This document shows, in pieces, positions 12,848 to 25,330 of a stretch of DNA of 44,659 bases (the stretch's first letter is position 1; the number at the start of each line of letters is the position of its first letter). Both the position numbers and the translations under genes were made by a program. A model generated the notes under the pieces. It had not been told where the DNA came from. It saw only the letters and a program-made list of their open reading frames with translations, and did not search any database. Source of the stretch: Neelides folsomi. Taxonomy: Eukaryota; Arthropoda; Collembola; Neelipleona; Neelidae. The stretch is from the NCBI GenBank assembly GCA_034687125.1, contig JAQGBZ010000465.1, forward strand, positions 1 through 44,659. The letters run 5' to 3'.

Positions 12848-15800
12848 GGGGTGAACTGGGAAAAATGTTTACTCTAGGAATCTGATACTTGTGAATTAAC
12901 TAGGTAAATAAAGAGTAATATTTTTTCCATTTTTTCAACTTTGGATTTGCCCCATGAATTTGCCAAGATGGAGTTGACATGAGTCTTTTTTGATGTCCTG
13001 AGAGCCATGTTAATAATTTCTTCCTCTTGGTAATGAAACTACATATATCGAGGGAGGTCAAAGGGAATGGAGAAAATTCGTTCCGCTCTCAATGATATTT
13101 ATTGCATTAAAGAGCCGAAAAGTGGAGAGCTCAAAGAACTCGGTGTTCCTTTGTTCAAAGCCAGGAGACTTTGAGAAAGTGAGTCGAGTGTAATCAAGAG
13201 CCCACGAGACACGTTTGACTTGATCCCAGCAAATATACTGCCTTTTCCCATTCTTAGGAATTAATATCTCATCGTGTAGCCGGCGGCCGCCAAAGTATAA
13301 AAACTCCCAATCTCCTCAATTCCTTCCCATATGAAAATATTTCCTCCGAAACCTTTGACATTCTCATGCATAATTCACGCTCTCTTGAGAACTTGCAGTT
13401 CGATTTCCTACCCCGTCCATCTCACAATTTATATCCACCTCTTCCCAGGTTTTTATCTTTTCACAAAATGTCTTTGGGGAATTTCCCCTTTGTGAAACCT
13501 CCATCTTATTACCAGGCATTATATCTACAACAACTCACCAACTCAACTTATAATGATTTGATATTCCTAAAATTTTATTTCTTATTATTACAACTTTTTA
13601 TAACATTACTATTTGTTTTACACGTTCCATATCTATAACTAAATAACTGATATACCTGTATAATATACCATTATTCTGTATTAAATATTCATACAGAATT
13701 ATGTAGGTTCGGTTGAATAAATATTAGGTAGTTAAATTACTTATAATACTAATTGAAATATTAATTATGTGAGTTGATTATTTTTGATTTGATTGGTAAG
13801 GTGGTTGACATTTGAAATTGTGTTCCAGTGGAATTAAGAGGAATTGAATTGGAATGTAAATTGCAAGAGTTCATTTGATTGTAAGTTTGTATTGGAATTT
13901 AGGATGAGATTGTGGTCGCGGAGAAAGATGTTAAGGAATTTCCCTCTCCCGCCGTCTCCCTTCATCCCGAGACTTATCATGTCATTTAATTTACGAGGCT
14001 GGAGAGACATAAAACGGAATCGGGAGGGAAATGGAGGCAGATGGATCCATCATGGTGGAAGTGACAAGGGCTGGGCCGGAAACAATCTTCCTTCACCCAC
14101 GGGGCCCGCGAATCAATTACCTCCTTCCCCCTCGGAGTAATGAGGGGGAGCGGGGAATGTCAAACTCCTCATGTTTCCATCCATCAGAGGGTCTCCCGCC
14201 CTTTCGGCACGCAGGGTGGGCTTTTCCGTGACTTAATGACCCACTACGCTTCATAATTTGTCAAACAACTCGGGGAAATCACAAATTCGGAGTTGTTCTT
14301 CAACGGGCCAGGGAATTCTCGCAAATCAAGCCCCTCATTATCATTAGGAATTGAATTCCGTCTCGTCATTAGCAAGGTTTTAATTAAATATAATTTTACA
14401 ATTTATCAAATCAAACTTTTATTCCAACACGCCCAATTTTCTCCTTCCTTTATTTAAATCTAATTAGCTCTGTATTTAAGACTTTCCGAGTTTCGCCTTT
14501 TACGAGGACATGCAAAGGGGCAAACATTCATATTTATATAAAATACGAGGTCTAATTAGGTCTGAGAGGAAAAATATTCCTCGGAGAGGTTTCCCTTTAT
14601 GCTCCCCTAAGTATTATTATTTGATGAGGAGAGTTAGTATATCATAAAGGTTTGATGGTGTAAGGTGAAGGTGTTTGGAAGCATAATGGGACGTAGTGGG
14701 TGTGGAAAAGCTCCGCCTTGGGTTCCCCTAATGAGAAAATTCCTTATATTGTGTTAACAAGAATTTATGTTTCTCGAGAGGTATGGCCCTTTTATGGTTC
14801 CATACCCCCATCTCCCCCCAATCCCCCCAAATGAATAAATGAGGAGGGCGGGGAACAAACGCCGATCACCAATTCCAATAAGTGAAAATTGAGAACCCGG
14901 GATGACTAATGAGCAATGTAAGTGGATCCTTTCACTAAACAAAATCCTCAATAACACTCACCACCATCCAAACTCAAATTAAGACCCAAAAACTCACACA
15001 CGTACTTCAACAATTTCTTTAGCATATAATAAAAATATTAATACACAATACATACAAAATATCAATTAAATATAACAAAGAAGTACAAATATATATGTAT
15101 ATTATATGAAAGGAATTGAAAATTTAAAATTCATTTAAATAGGTAAAATCTTATGTTTTATATACTAATAATAGAATGTATAGGTTGTTAATTAAATGTG
15201 GTTTTTTTATTAAATGTTATATAATACTGATTATAGTTGGATATTATAGGTACTTTACTTGTATATGTACTTTTATATGTATAAGAACTGATATTAACAC
15301 ACTTTGTGAAAGTGTGAGAAACATGGAACACTCGAAAGCTCATGTTACCACTATATGCAAACATTACAATACAAACATGTGGCCACACTCCTAGGCAAAT
15401 ATAATCAGAATCCTTTTACGCTCTTAATTTTGGTAAAACGAAAAATGTAAACTTTGGAAGTAATACAATACATATATGTATGTGTAATACATATTTATGT
15501 GTACACTTGGAAAGTGTGTCTTGTATTTATGTATACATTATATATGATGTTCGTATTTACTTTCACATATCATTACTTTAATCAGTTCTCTTTACTTAGT
15601 GGGTGATTTCGGAAAATTTTTATTTAAAAGGAAATTTTATTAGTCCTAAATTTCAATCCTACTTTTTACTTACTCGAATTTTATCTTTTTTGGCCAAATT
15701 TTAGCCAAATAATTAAAAAACATGGAAAGTTAACTGGAAAAATATCCAAATATTTACCTTCGATATTTGTAGGAATGAAAGTAAGTGGGGGAAGATCTTG

Positions 15801-18800
15801 TATTTATCAGATGGGAATTAAGTAATTGAGTTTATGGGACCATGAGATGAAGAATGTGCTTTGATGATGAAGAATGGTAGTTTAATTATGTTTAATAGAC
15901 AAGTCCCCGGAGGACGACTCATCTGACTAATATGGAATTAAATGGTGACAATGGTGGGGGGATTGTTTGGCCTAACAAAAGATTTTTATCTCAATGATCC
16001 CCATCACCTTTGACTTGATAAGAGGTTTAAGCTGAAGAGGATTTCCTCCGGCGTAGAAGAGGTCCATTTCCTAATTGAACTCATATCCTGGTCTTGGGGC
16101 TGAGGAAAAAAGGCAATCTCTCCCGTTTTATCTTGACTCATTTGATTGAAGGATTCTTTGAGTTTCCTCCGTCCAGAATGAATTTCTCCATTAGAGTCTG
16201 AATATACATGTATGCATATAGAAGGTTTGTAATCCAGTTCTCTGTGAGAGCCTTCTTCTTTTCATCTGCTTCCCTTTTGGAATCTGAACGTAATCTCTCG
16301 AGGTCTAATAACATAATAAATGATTCAGTCCTTTATTGCGAGATTACCTTTTCCCTGGGACTTCTTTTACTTATCGCTACAATAATGAGAGATATACTCT
16401 CACAGAATGGGAACAGCTCCACCCTTGTCTTTCTATTATTGATTTAACGGCTTATCGAATTAATTAGTGAATAATTAAACAACTTGCTCCTCCTCCTCCC
16501 ACGAGGACCAACTTTCCCACGGTGAAGAATAAACGAACCCCCGACGTGCTTCCTCATCCACTTCAACTCCATTTTATCTTTGAGGGAGGAGATAAAACAT
16601 TAGAGTCCAACTCCAAAGGTGACGTAATAGGAAGTAATGATAGAAAAATTCCGTGGTTTTCGAGGGGATCGTGATAAAGTAGCCATTGAGGAATCGAGAG
16701 AAAAATCTTTTTAATAACACCCATTGTGGGAGCACCCTTGTCCCAATTACATCTAACGAACTTCACAGACCCTTTCCATCCATTTAATTTAAAGAAAAAG
16801 ATGTAGGTCTGGCCCAGCATGGGCTCATCGTTCTTCATTTTTCCTAAGTATCCAAGGGAAAATTCAATTTCAATTCCCTCAACCTCCTTTCTTGAGGTGG
16901 AAAGAAGGGAATTCGACACTTGCTCGGAGTCTCCTCGATTCTCTCCACGTTTGAGCCGCACCAGCCTTCCTTTCACTCACCCTTTATGGGAGGGAGAAAG
17001 AACCTAATTGAATTTATCTTCCTCAGGACAAAATACGTCAGGATGGGCTCAGCCCACACACAATGTCTTCAACCGTCTCGCTTTCCCCCAACCCGAAATC
17101 CTCCCACTCTAATAAAAACACACACAATGACGCAATGATGGACTTTTATGGACCTTTTTAATATTATAAGAAAATGTTCATTTGTGGGAAATTTGATTGT
17201 TTGGAAGGGAATTTATTGGTTGTATAATTTTCATCCAGCCTTCGTTCAAGATTGTAAAAAGGAGAAAAAAATGAAATTTTCTCATTTCTCCTTGGGAGTT
17301 GTAAAAAAGTATTGAGGCACTGACCTCGGGGTTTGAAATGGAGTTCCGAAACGGTACAGGAAACCGAACTGGAATGATAAGGGCATTAGGGAGGGGAGTT
17401 TATTGCGTTTGATTGCCTACTGATTCTTCTCTGATACCCAACGTGATCCCGAGGTGGGGAGAGACAGTTTTTCTTCCTTATTTTGTCCCACTGCGGGGGT
17501 GAAGTTAACTCTCTTCGTCCCTCGTCTAATCTCGGAGGAACCTTCATGCACTCCACTCACGCGAAATCGTCATTTTTGTATTCCTACACACTCCGGCCAA
17601 ACCGCGGGTGTGTGTGTGTTTGTCTCAGGCAAAATCCTTAAATGTGTGTGAAAGTGTGTGTCTATATGTCTCTATGTACTTATAGAGCATACCATATATA
17701 TGTGCTTTATTCTTGGTCATATGATATACATTGAATTTTATGTATCAACATTCAAATGTACAAGTTATGTCTCAATATAAATATGGGCGTATTAAGATCG
17801 AAAGAATTTAGTTCAATAAATAAAACTATACTTTTGGATTTGAATACCATATATGTGTATTTAAAGGGGGAAAGAGTCTTCTGACGATTCTTCCGATTTC
17901 TTTCCCCCCATTGTGATAGGAATCAGAAAGGTAAAGCCACCTGGCCCCACTCAATCAAAAGCTCATTAAATGATTAACTCCTTATATATTAAATCCCCTT
18001 CATCCTATCTTCCATCTCAGAACAAAATATGCCGTTTCGCTCAAATTGAATATTTCAACTCATCCAGCTAGTAGTATATAAATTTAACGTAGATTTCCTA
18101 TATGTAGTTATAAATTCAAAAGGTAAAATACATATACAATACTGTACCTATGTAATACCGTATCCTACCTATGTAATATTACATATACCTAGGTATTTTA
18201 TAAATTCAACTCCTTATGTAATTGAATCATTGATAAAAATAGTCATAGTTTTTTTACATTTACCATATATGTATACCTACCTATCTACACTTACTTTTAG
18301 TAATTTTCCGAGTGACACGAATGAAAGGAACGGATGGATATTTATGAACAATTTATTATGGCTATGTATTTACTATTTAAAGTATTTGAATCCTATATAA
18401 GGAGTTTTAGTATTGGGTTTAAAGTTCATTTTTCAAAGCCAAGTTATTTGTTTGAAATATCTGAAGGTATAGAGCTGAGTTTCTTGCAAGTTCCGCGGGA
18501 GTAAATAAGTTACAAGATCCCACAGACGCAGGGATGATAAATTATTTGGGGTTTCTCTGTCGGAGTCTCTCTCCAGCTCCTCTTTTCTTCCCGGTTCAAA
18601 GGAGAAGATCCTAATCGAGAGACCCGGGCTCTATAGATTACATAAATAAATACGTATTACATATAATTTTATTTATGTATTATTTATCCCCACCATTCCA
18701 CGATATGCATAAATGCCTCAGTTGTGTGCCAAGTATCAATATGACATTTGTTTACTCCAAATCCTATTACCTCAACACACTTCCTTAAATATTCCAATAG

Positions 18801-20815
18801 ATCTCACCATACATTTAACCCCAGGCAGATTTAAATTCCTTTGAATCGGCCCTAACTCTATGACGCTGTCAAACGAAGTCCTCTGTGAGCACCGAGTTGT
18901 TTATTTCACTTACACAAAATCACTTTAGTTAGGAAATTAAATTAAATAAATAAAATGGATTGGATTGTATTTGCATTAAATCCAGGTTATTTCCGAGTGC
19001 CTTCGTTCCAACAGTCCAGAAGGAATAATTTCCTATATATTGACTCACTGAGTGAGTTTAATCTTCCTTGGACTTCGGAAGGAATAGTTTGAAGGCTCAG
19101 TTCCAAGTTTTAGCTTTGACTTATAATGAGGAGAAACAAACGGAAACCTTCGTTCCATCCATCTTTCATTATTCATTCACTAATGATGGTGTAAAACTCT
19201 CAGGCTCAGCGGATTAAATTTACAAGCACACAAACCTTTTGTTTCATTTTAAAAGGTTCGAGCGTAAACTTGTGATGAGTTCAATTCAAGATTGACTCAA
19301 CGCGCAACGGAAGCTTAAAAGATCTAATCCACATTTTTATTCAAACATTATTAATAATACTTTTTAACTTTTTATATAAACATTTGCTTTTAAAATATAA
19401 AAAAGTATATATATATTAAATTATGCATATTAAAATTCAATAAATGTGTGTACACTGGCGATACCTATAACTATGTATACCATATTTGTATTGTGTATAT
19501 AAATTCAACTATATTTTGGATGTTTTATCCTTTGCCAAAATTGTTTTTTTCTTAAGAAAATATTTTCATGTATACAAAGCGTTTCATTTACTATTCTTTC
19601 AGAACATGGGCAATTCTTTTCTTCGGTCTCAATTGATTCCAGTTTTTTGTGAGCGTAATTAGGAAGGGATTTGGGTCAAAGAGGGTTTCGAGCTTCCTCA
19701 AATTCATGATCCCCTTGAGACTTCCCAACTTTCGATCCATCCCCTTTCATTGGATACTAAAAAAACTGGCTTCATAAGTACTCTATATGTCTTTTATAAA
19801 TATATTTCCTCTCAATATATATCTCCAACTTGGAAAATTCTACTTATTTCTTTTAAATCATGAAATAGTCCAATTTAAATATTTTAAGCTTTACAATATA
19901 TCTAGGGCAATATTTTATAACTACCATACATATATGTATTACACATAAGGATATTCAATCCTCCTTCATCCTTCTAATATACCATAAATATAAATGAATT
20001 GTACCATATACAGATAAATACTTACATACGAGCCTCATATAGATTATACACGTCTAACTTGAATATAGTTTGAACCTATAGTTGGCAAAATTGTGAACGG
20101 GGTGAAAATAGAAGTTTTGAAATTGTAAAGAAAAACCCGGGAACTCCTCTGCTCTCTCGGGTCAAAATGGCGTGAAAGTTTGAATAGCTTTCTCCATTTT
20201 GGACAGAGGGCCTCAAAGGTTTCGGTTTTTCCAAACCGGGGCTAAAATTGTTTGAAGAGAATTGCGAAAGAGGGAGAAAGTTCCTTCTTTTCTCCGTCCG
20301 TTTTCAAACCTTCAAACCCCAGAGGGAACATTGAGAGTTGAAGAGAAAAGGTTGGGAGATTTGAAGGAAAAACCCTTGGGTGTGAGTGAGAAGGGTTTCT
20401 TCATTAGCCCAATCTCGTGTAATGAATGGAGAAGACTTGTGGGTTTATCTCCTATCAATTCCTGATCCTCCTTATTAATCATAACATTAACTAATCCTTT
20501 TTGGCGTGAAAGAGGGAGATAATTGGAGTTGGAATGAAAAGATTTTTCCTATTGATTCTTCATTCGTGAGAGTGGCGGTGAAAGGTCGAGAAGCGGAAAA
20601 GTGAAAGGAAACTTTTCTTTTCCAATTATCCCTCCAAATCATTTTCACACCTATGGACTTGATTCAAAATATTAATTCAATATTGGATTTATAATTTGCT
20701 AATCCATATGTAATCTATCTATAAGTAGCTATACTACATACCACTGCATACTATATATCTGTATTATATTTATTTTACTTACATATACCTATATACCTAA
20801 TTACATATAGTAAAT

Positions 20816-21116
20816 CATGGCTGGGCGTTTTGAGGCCGATCGGACTATAACCCGATCCGGACTTCGGACCGGACCGGAATATTAAGGTTCGGACCGGTTC
20901 CGATCGCATTTCGATTAATTGCCTTCCGGTCTGTCCAATCGCATTCAGATTTATTGTGTTCCGGTCCGGTCCGAGTTCGAAACACTAGCTAATTCAATGT
21001 TTTTAAGCCTCTATCCAATCGGGTATTGATCAGACTGTCCGGTCCGGGTCCGATCGAAGTCATATTTCTTTCGTTCCGGTCCGGTCCGGTCCGAATCGGA
21101 CAGTTGCCCAGGCATG
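20816..21116. mobile_element. hAT-like non-autonomous element (MITE), 301 bp
   Basis: The ends form short terminal inverted repeats. The left end is CATGGCTGGGC and the right end, reverse-complemented, is CATGCCTGGGC, matching at 10 of 11 bases. An 8-bp near-duplication flanks it: TAGTAAAT at 20808-20815 and TAGTAATT at 21117-21124, 7 of 8 identical. Eight-base target duplications and CA...GGGC-type ends are typical of hAT transposons. The interior is strikingly GC-rich for this region and full of CCGGTCC / GGACCGG words in both orientations, and it has no coding capacity. Such CCGGTCC-rich interiors are known from arthropod hAT MITEs. One target-site mismatch suggests an older insertion. Assignment to hAT is inference from the end structure. 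Confidence 0.7.
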
Positions 21117-24100
21117 TAGTAATTACATACTGCATATACATATTATCTGTATTTATAAATATAACCAATTCTGAATGGTATTTAATAAATACTTAATTAA
21201 TAAATGTTAATGAATATTGGAAGTAAATTCATTAACTCTTCAAGGTAAAGATAACTATATAGCTATAGGTATAATGCCATATTAACATTTTTAATAAGTT
21301 CCAATCTTTCATAAAGAGAAGATTTGTATTTGGAATTCCGATATTATTAAAAATCGACTTTGTTTTCCAACTCACATAATTGTATACGAATGATGTGAAG
21401 TTAATTAAATATTTATTTATTCTTAGTAATTTCATGAAGGTCTAGCATGAAAGTAAATAACTTTTATTGAAATGTGTGGTGAATGATGAATGTATTGCTA
21501 TTGGTGGCTCATAAAAATAATTTCACAGTCCTTCGATAGCTCTGAGTCGTTAGCGATAGTGGGGATTTTAATGTTGGCAATTGTTGATTTGTAAATTTCA
21601 CCATTTTTCCGTTTCGGTGATCCTTTGAAGGTCTCATTAGGAATTTGGAGTGAATTGAGTGTTTCTCTACGGGCCCACAAAATGAATTGAGAACGAGTTG
21701 AATAGGGAAAGCACATGTAAATAAAACCCTCAAATGTTCTTTATTAGTAATACATCCTATATGTAGGTTCAATGTTTGGTACATTGACGTTGTTTGCCTT
21801 CGTGACTCGAGTTCTCAAACTCTGTTCAAGATTCCTATCTCCAACCACTTTGTTGAAAATCAAAGCATTTTGAACCATTGTTGGGACGCGACTTATTGGA
21901 ACACAATGCTGTCATTTTCCCTTTTGTCCGATCCACTTAAGGCAGGAAGAATTGAACATTTGGTCCGACAATTCATGTAAAATTAATTCTTCTATCATTC
22001 TCACATTTTAATATTATATATTCTGAATATTTTTTGAAGTATTTTATTTTAAATGAATAAGATATTTTAATATAATATTTGGTATTTGGATGAGTTTTTT
22101 GGTTGTTGGAGAAAGTGTGGATTTGGTGTTCCCGTGAGAGCCAAGGTCTTTTCACTGCCCAATGGTTTATTCAGAGTGGGGGGAGAAGTCCACAATTAAT
22201 TCTCTCCATTTATTTACGAAGGGTTAATGCCCACGTTATGACCCGATGAATGATTCATTTGCCTATTAGACTCAAGGGCCGAAATGAATTCCTCAATTGG
22301 CAATTAACTCTGGTCCGGAGGGAGGACGGCAGGTGCCGAAACCGAAACTCACCAAATTCCCATTCATTTTCCTTGGAAACGGCGGATCCAAATTAACTGC
22401 CAGGATTTCCACATTTTCCTTCCTCCTCCTCAGGACTCTCCATCCGAAGTAATTGGAGAAAAACATTGAGAGACACAAAGGGTCCTTAAGAGAGATTTAA
22501 GTCCCCTCACACTTCAATTGAATACGTGAGTTCAATCGATCTCTCTGGGAATTGGATGAGGTAACATGATTATAAACGGCCACCAAACCTCACACCTAAT
22601 AAAGGCATCTATACAAATGTGTGCGTAAACCTCTTTATAAGAAAAATGATACTTTAAATTTAATAGATTATAATTATGTTAATCTAAATCAAGTTCCAAA
22701 GCCTACGAAATGCACTGGTTCAGTGACGGGAGAGTAATTGATAATTAATTAATTTATATAATTACCCTTAACTAATATACTATTTAGTATTTTATTAAAG
22801 ATCATTCATGTGAAAATTATATTAAATAAATTTCATTTAATTAGTTGTCATTTGGTTCTGAGGTGAATAAATATATATTTTTATTTCAATGATCCTTTAA
22901 AAGGATATATTTAAAAGGATTCTGTTTAAATCAACTAACCCTGTGAGGTTAGATGTAAATGAGAAAGAACTCTCTGAACATGATTTGTTGAGTGGTGGGT
23001 TAATGCAATGTGAGTTAAAATGAATACATTTGATTGAAATACACTTTCTATTTTCTCCTTGGTATGTCACACATCTAAAACATATTCTCTTCATTTTAGT
23101 CCTTGGAATATTGTGACTTTGAAAGCAAAATTCATTTTGAGTAGAAGTGATTTATGGGTCTTGTTACATGGTTACATATATCATAGAGGTGCTTTGAACC
23201 CGATTTCCCTTCCACGGGACTCAGAATTGAGCTTAATCCATTGTGAATAAAAGTGAGAGGCTCAACGGGGAGGTGGGAAGTGGAGAGAACGGCATTATAA
23301 TGACTTTTGAATATTGTGGTCTTTTAACTTCCTTTTACTTCAATTAAACAAAATTGGAGATAGATCAATCACAGACATTGGGGTTCTCACAATGAGCTCC
23401 CTTTAATTAAATTCACTCTCATTTCAATCCTCCATTCAAACACTCATTTAACTAATGCCAATTCTTATTGGATACAAAGCTTCAAATTTGTGTTTATTTA
23501 CATACACTTTCTCTGTTTTACTCAATCCGACAATGATGTGTAAATTATTATATTAACTATCTCTGCTTAATTTCTTTGGGATAATATTTGATGGTAAGAG
23601 GCTTATAGTAAACGCTAAATTGTTTAATATAATTACCATATATTATGGCTATGACCAAAAATAAAGTTCTTATGAATTTATAAAGTTAACGTTAAAGATC
23701 TTATCTACATAAATATGGTATTCATTTTTTATAATATCATTTACTTAATAGCATGTCAATTTATATTTACTTTAGCCATTTCTCAACCTAAATATTTATG
23801 ACTAACAATAAGGGTAGTATATCCAATATTCATAACATACTACATATACTGTATGTGTTTTTATTTGTATCTCTTTATTTGTTTCCAGGATAAGTTTCTC
23901 TTTTTAAAACTTTGAAACGTGGTCTTGAACGCATAGGAATGTATTTCTTACATATCTATAGAGTATTCAGTACATTTACTTAAGTAGAGCAAGAGTATAC
24001 CATATAGTAAATATAGAAATATGATCTGCATACAGGAAGTGTATTTTGTTAGTACATTGGGAATGTGAAATTGGGGCATATGAAAGGTCTACAGGGTTCT

Positions 24101-24396
24101 TAATGGTATTCAATGAGGGGAGTAAAAAATTGTTGGTGTTAAAACCTTTGGAGAGAGAAAGAAAGTTTGGGTCGTGTGGGGCGAGAAAGTCGTTAGGGTT
24201 CGTCATTAAAATTTTGTAAAGACCTCGTTCCGTGCGGAGAGGTGAAGAGTAATTTATGGAGATGGAGTGAGGGTGAGAATAATCGTAAAGAACCACACCG
24301 CATTGGATTTTATTATTTTGGGTGGATTATCTCTGGGAATGTTGTGAGGAAGAATTGATCATAACCTCATCAAAGGGAATCGATGAAGTTGTGTAA
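21117..24396. other. Region between two transposons, no gene recognised
   Basis: This is mostly AT-rich sequence with a GC-richer patch at 22180-22570. A minus-strand frame there (22293-22478) contains a donor-like GTGAGT (complement of 22347-22352), but I found no partner exon or recognisable motif. Small hairpins such as CTAACC/GGTTAG (about 22936-22953) are present. Nothing else was supported. Confidence 0.5.
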
Positions 24397-24414
24397 GAGA
24401 GAGAGAGAGAGAGA
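24397..24414. repeat. (GA)9 microsatellite
   Basis: Nine uninterrupted GA dinucleotides. Confidence 0.95.
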
Positions 24415-24965
24415 TCTGATTACGCCCGTCCACAACCCCCAACATCCCCATCCCTCACTCGCCCTAACGACTTTTTAATTCTCCACCAAATGAACCTTAA
24501 CAAGAGATTTATTTCTCTCAATCGAGATATATTCACAATTTTTAAACGCATCGGCCCTTGACAATGAGTAATGATTTCCCTCTCAAGGCTTTTTCCCGCT
24601 CGAGGAGGATTCCTCCGATTTTGAGAAAAAGGATTCAAAACCCAAACTCTCAAACTTTCCCGATTTGTCTGCCCGTAGGGAGCCTTTCAATCACCCCGAG
24701 TCCTCTTATGCAAATTCACAACTTGTGTCGTCCCAATCTCCTCGCCCATCACAAAAAGTTAATCATAATAATATATTTCCATCTTCCGACATCCATCTTT
24801 CTTCCAAACTACACAACCCGACCTCGTGTCAATCTTAATCTCTAACAAATATCATAATAAGTCTTCCCTCAATAAATGGAAATTCAAAAATATTCATTAT
24901 AAAATTCCTCAAAATTTATTCAACAGAATTAGTAAATATAATATGAATGTTAAAGGTATATTATA

Positions 24966-25330
24966 CAGGGTGTTTCATAAAGTACGCATCATTTTCAAAC
25001 AATCGGGATAACTTTTAATTTTTAATTAAATTTTTTAATAATCAGTTATAATGTTTGTAATACATTTTTAAATAAGTATATGAACTTTAATTTGTCACTT
25101 GGGCTCCGTTTGCTACGATGCAGCGCTGCAACCAAGCCTCAACTGCCTCGCAGGCATTTTTACACATATGAGCGGGGATTTCACAAAGAAAATTCGCTGC
25201 CGTTTGTTGGCGGTTTAACCATATCAGGTTATAGTTTGCAACTACTTTAATATATTGTTTATCAAGTCCCCTTAATTAAAAATATTTAACTTTAAACATG
25301 AAAATGAATGATACTTTAAGAAACACGCTG
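24966..25330. mobile_element. Internally deleted mariner-like (IS630/Tc1-mariner) element, 365 bp
   Basis: The left end starts CAGGGTGTTTCATAAAGTA. The right end, reverse-complemented from 25330, starts CAGCGTGTTTCTTAAAGTA. The two ends agree at about 26 of the first 32 bases. The element is flanked by TA on both sides (24964-24965 and 25331-25332), the target dinucleotide of the Tc1/mariner superfamily. A full element of this type would be over 1 kb, so most of the interior has been lost. The minus strand retains the 3' part of a transposase frame, annotated separately, which ends in the order expected (frame end, short spacer, terminal repeat) relative to the left terminal repeat. The source transposase would have to be supplied elsewhere in the genome. 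Confidence 0.75.
25087..25275 (-). pseudogene. Mariner-like transposase, C-terminal remnant
   Basis: The minus strand reads about 62 open codons to a TAA at 25089-25087. The last 40 or so residues include IPAHMCKNACEAVEAWLQRC followed closely by ANGAQV. That fits the usual C-terminal layout of IS630/Tc1/mariner transposases: a short Ile/Pro-Met helix, a helix with an Arg/Leu-rich C-terminal half, a Cys-Ile, then an Asn/Gly turn near the end. The catalytic DDD/DDE core and the DNA-binding domain are absent, so it cannot be active. Similarity before the Trp-Leu-Asn-Arg at about 25210-25221 is unclear. The family assignment is by pattern memory, not by search. Confidence 0.65.

Larger units (their letters stand above)
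5670..20815. other. Long gene-poor region, intergenic or intronic
   Basis: There is no convincing exon chain or recognisable protein domain in about 15 kb. GC-richer patches (7750-8000, 9420-9800, 11000-11500, 12000-12700, 13900-14260, 16020-17100, 20100-20640) contain open frames of 60-155 codons. These overlap in several frames and show no family motif. Isolated splice-like signals occur, for example CTCCTAG at 7824-7830 with a donor at 7990, and a donor-like GTAAGA near 12439, but they do not join into a gene. AT-rich islands with ATGTA/TACAT repeats lie near 5950-6080, 10030-10150, 15030-15550, 17660-17860, 18100-18290, 19380-19500 and 20690-20815. GT-rich simple sequence occurs at about 17607-17660. 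Confidence 0.5.

Noticed and set aside
16208..16447. 79-codon frame with two hydrophobic stretches
   Set aside because: It could look like a small membrane protein, but has no family match, splice context or composition shift to support it.
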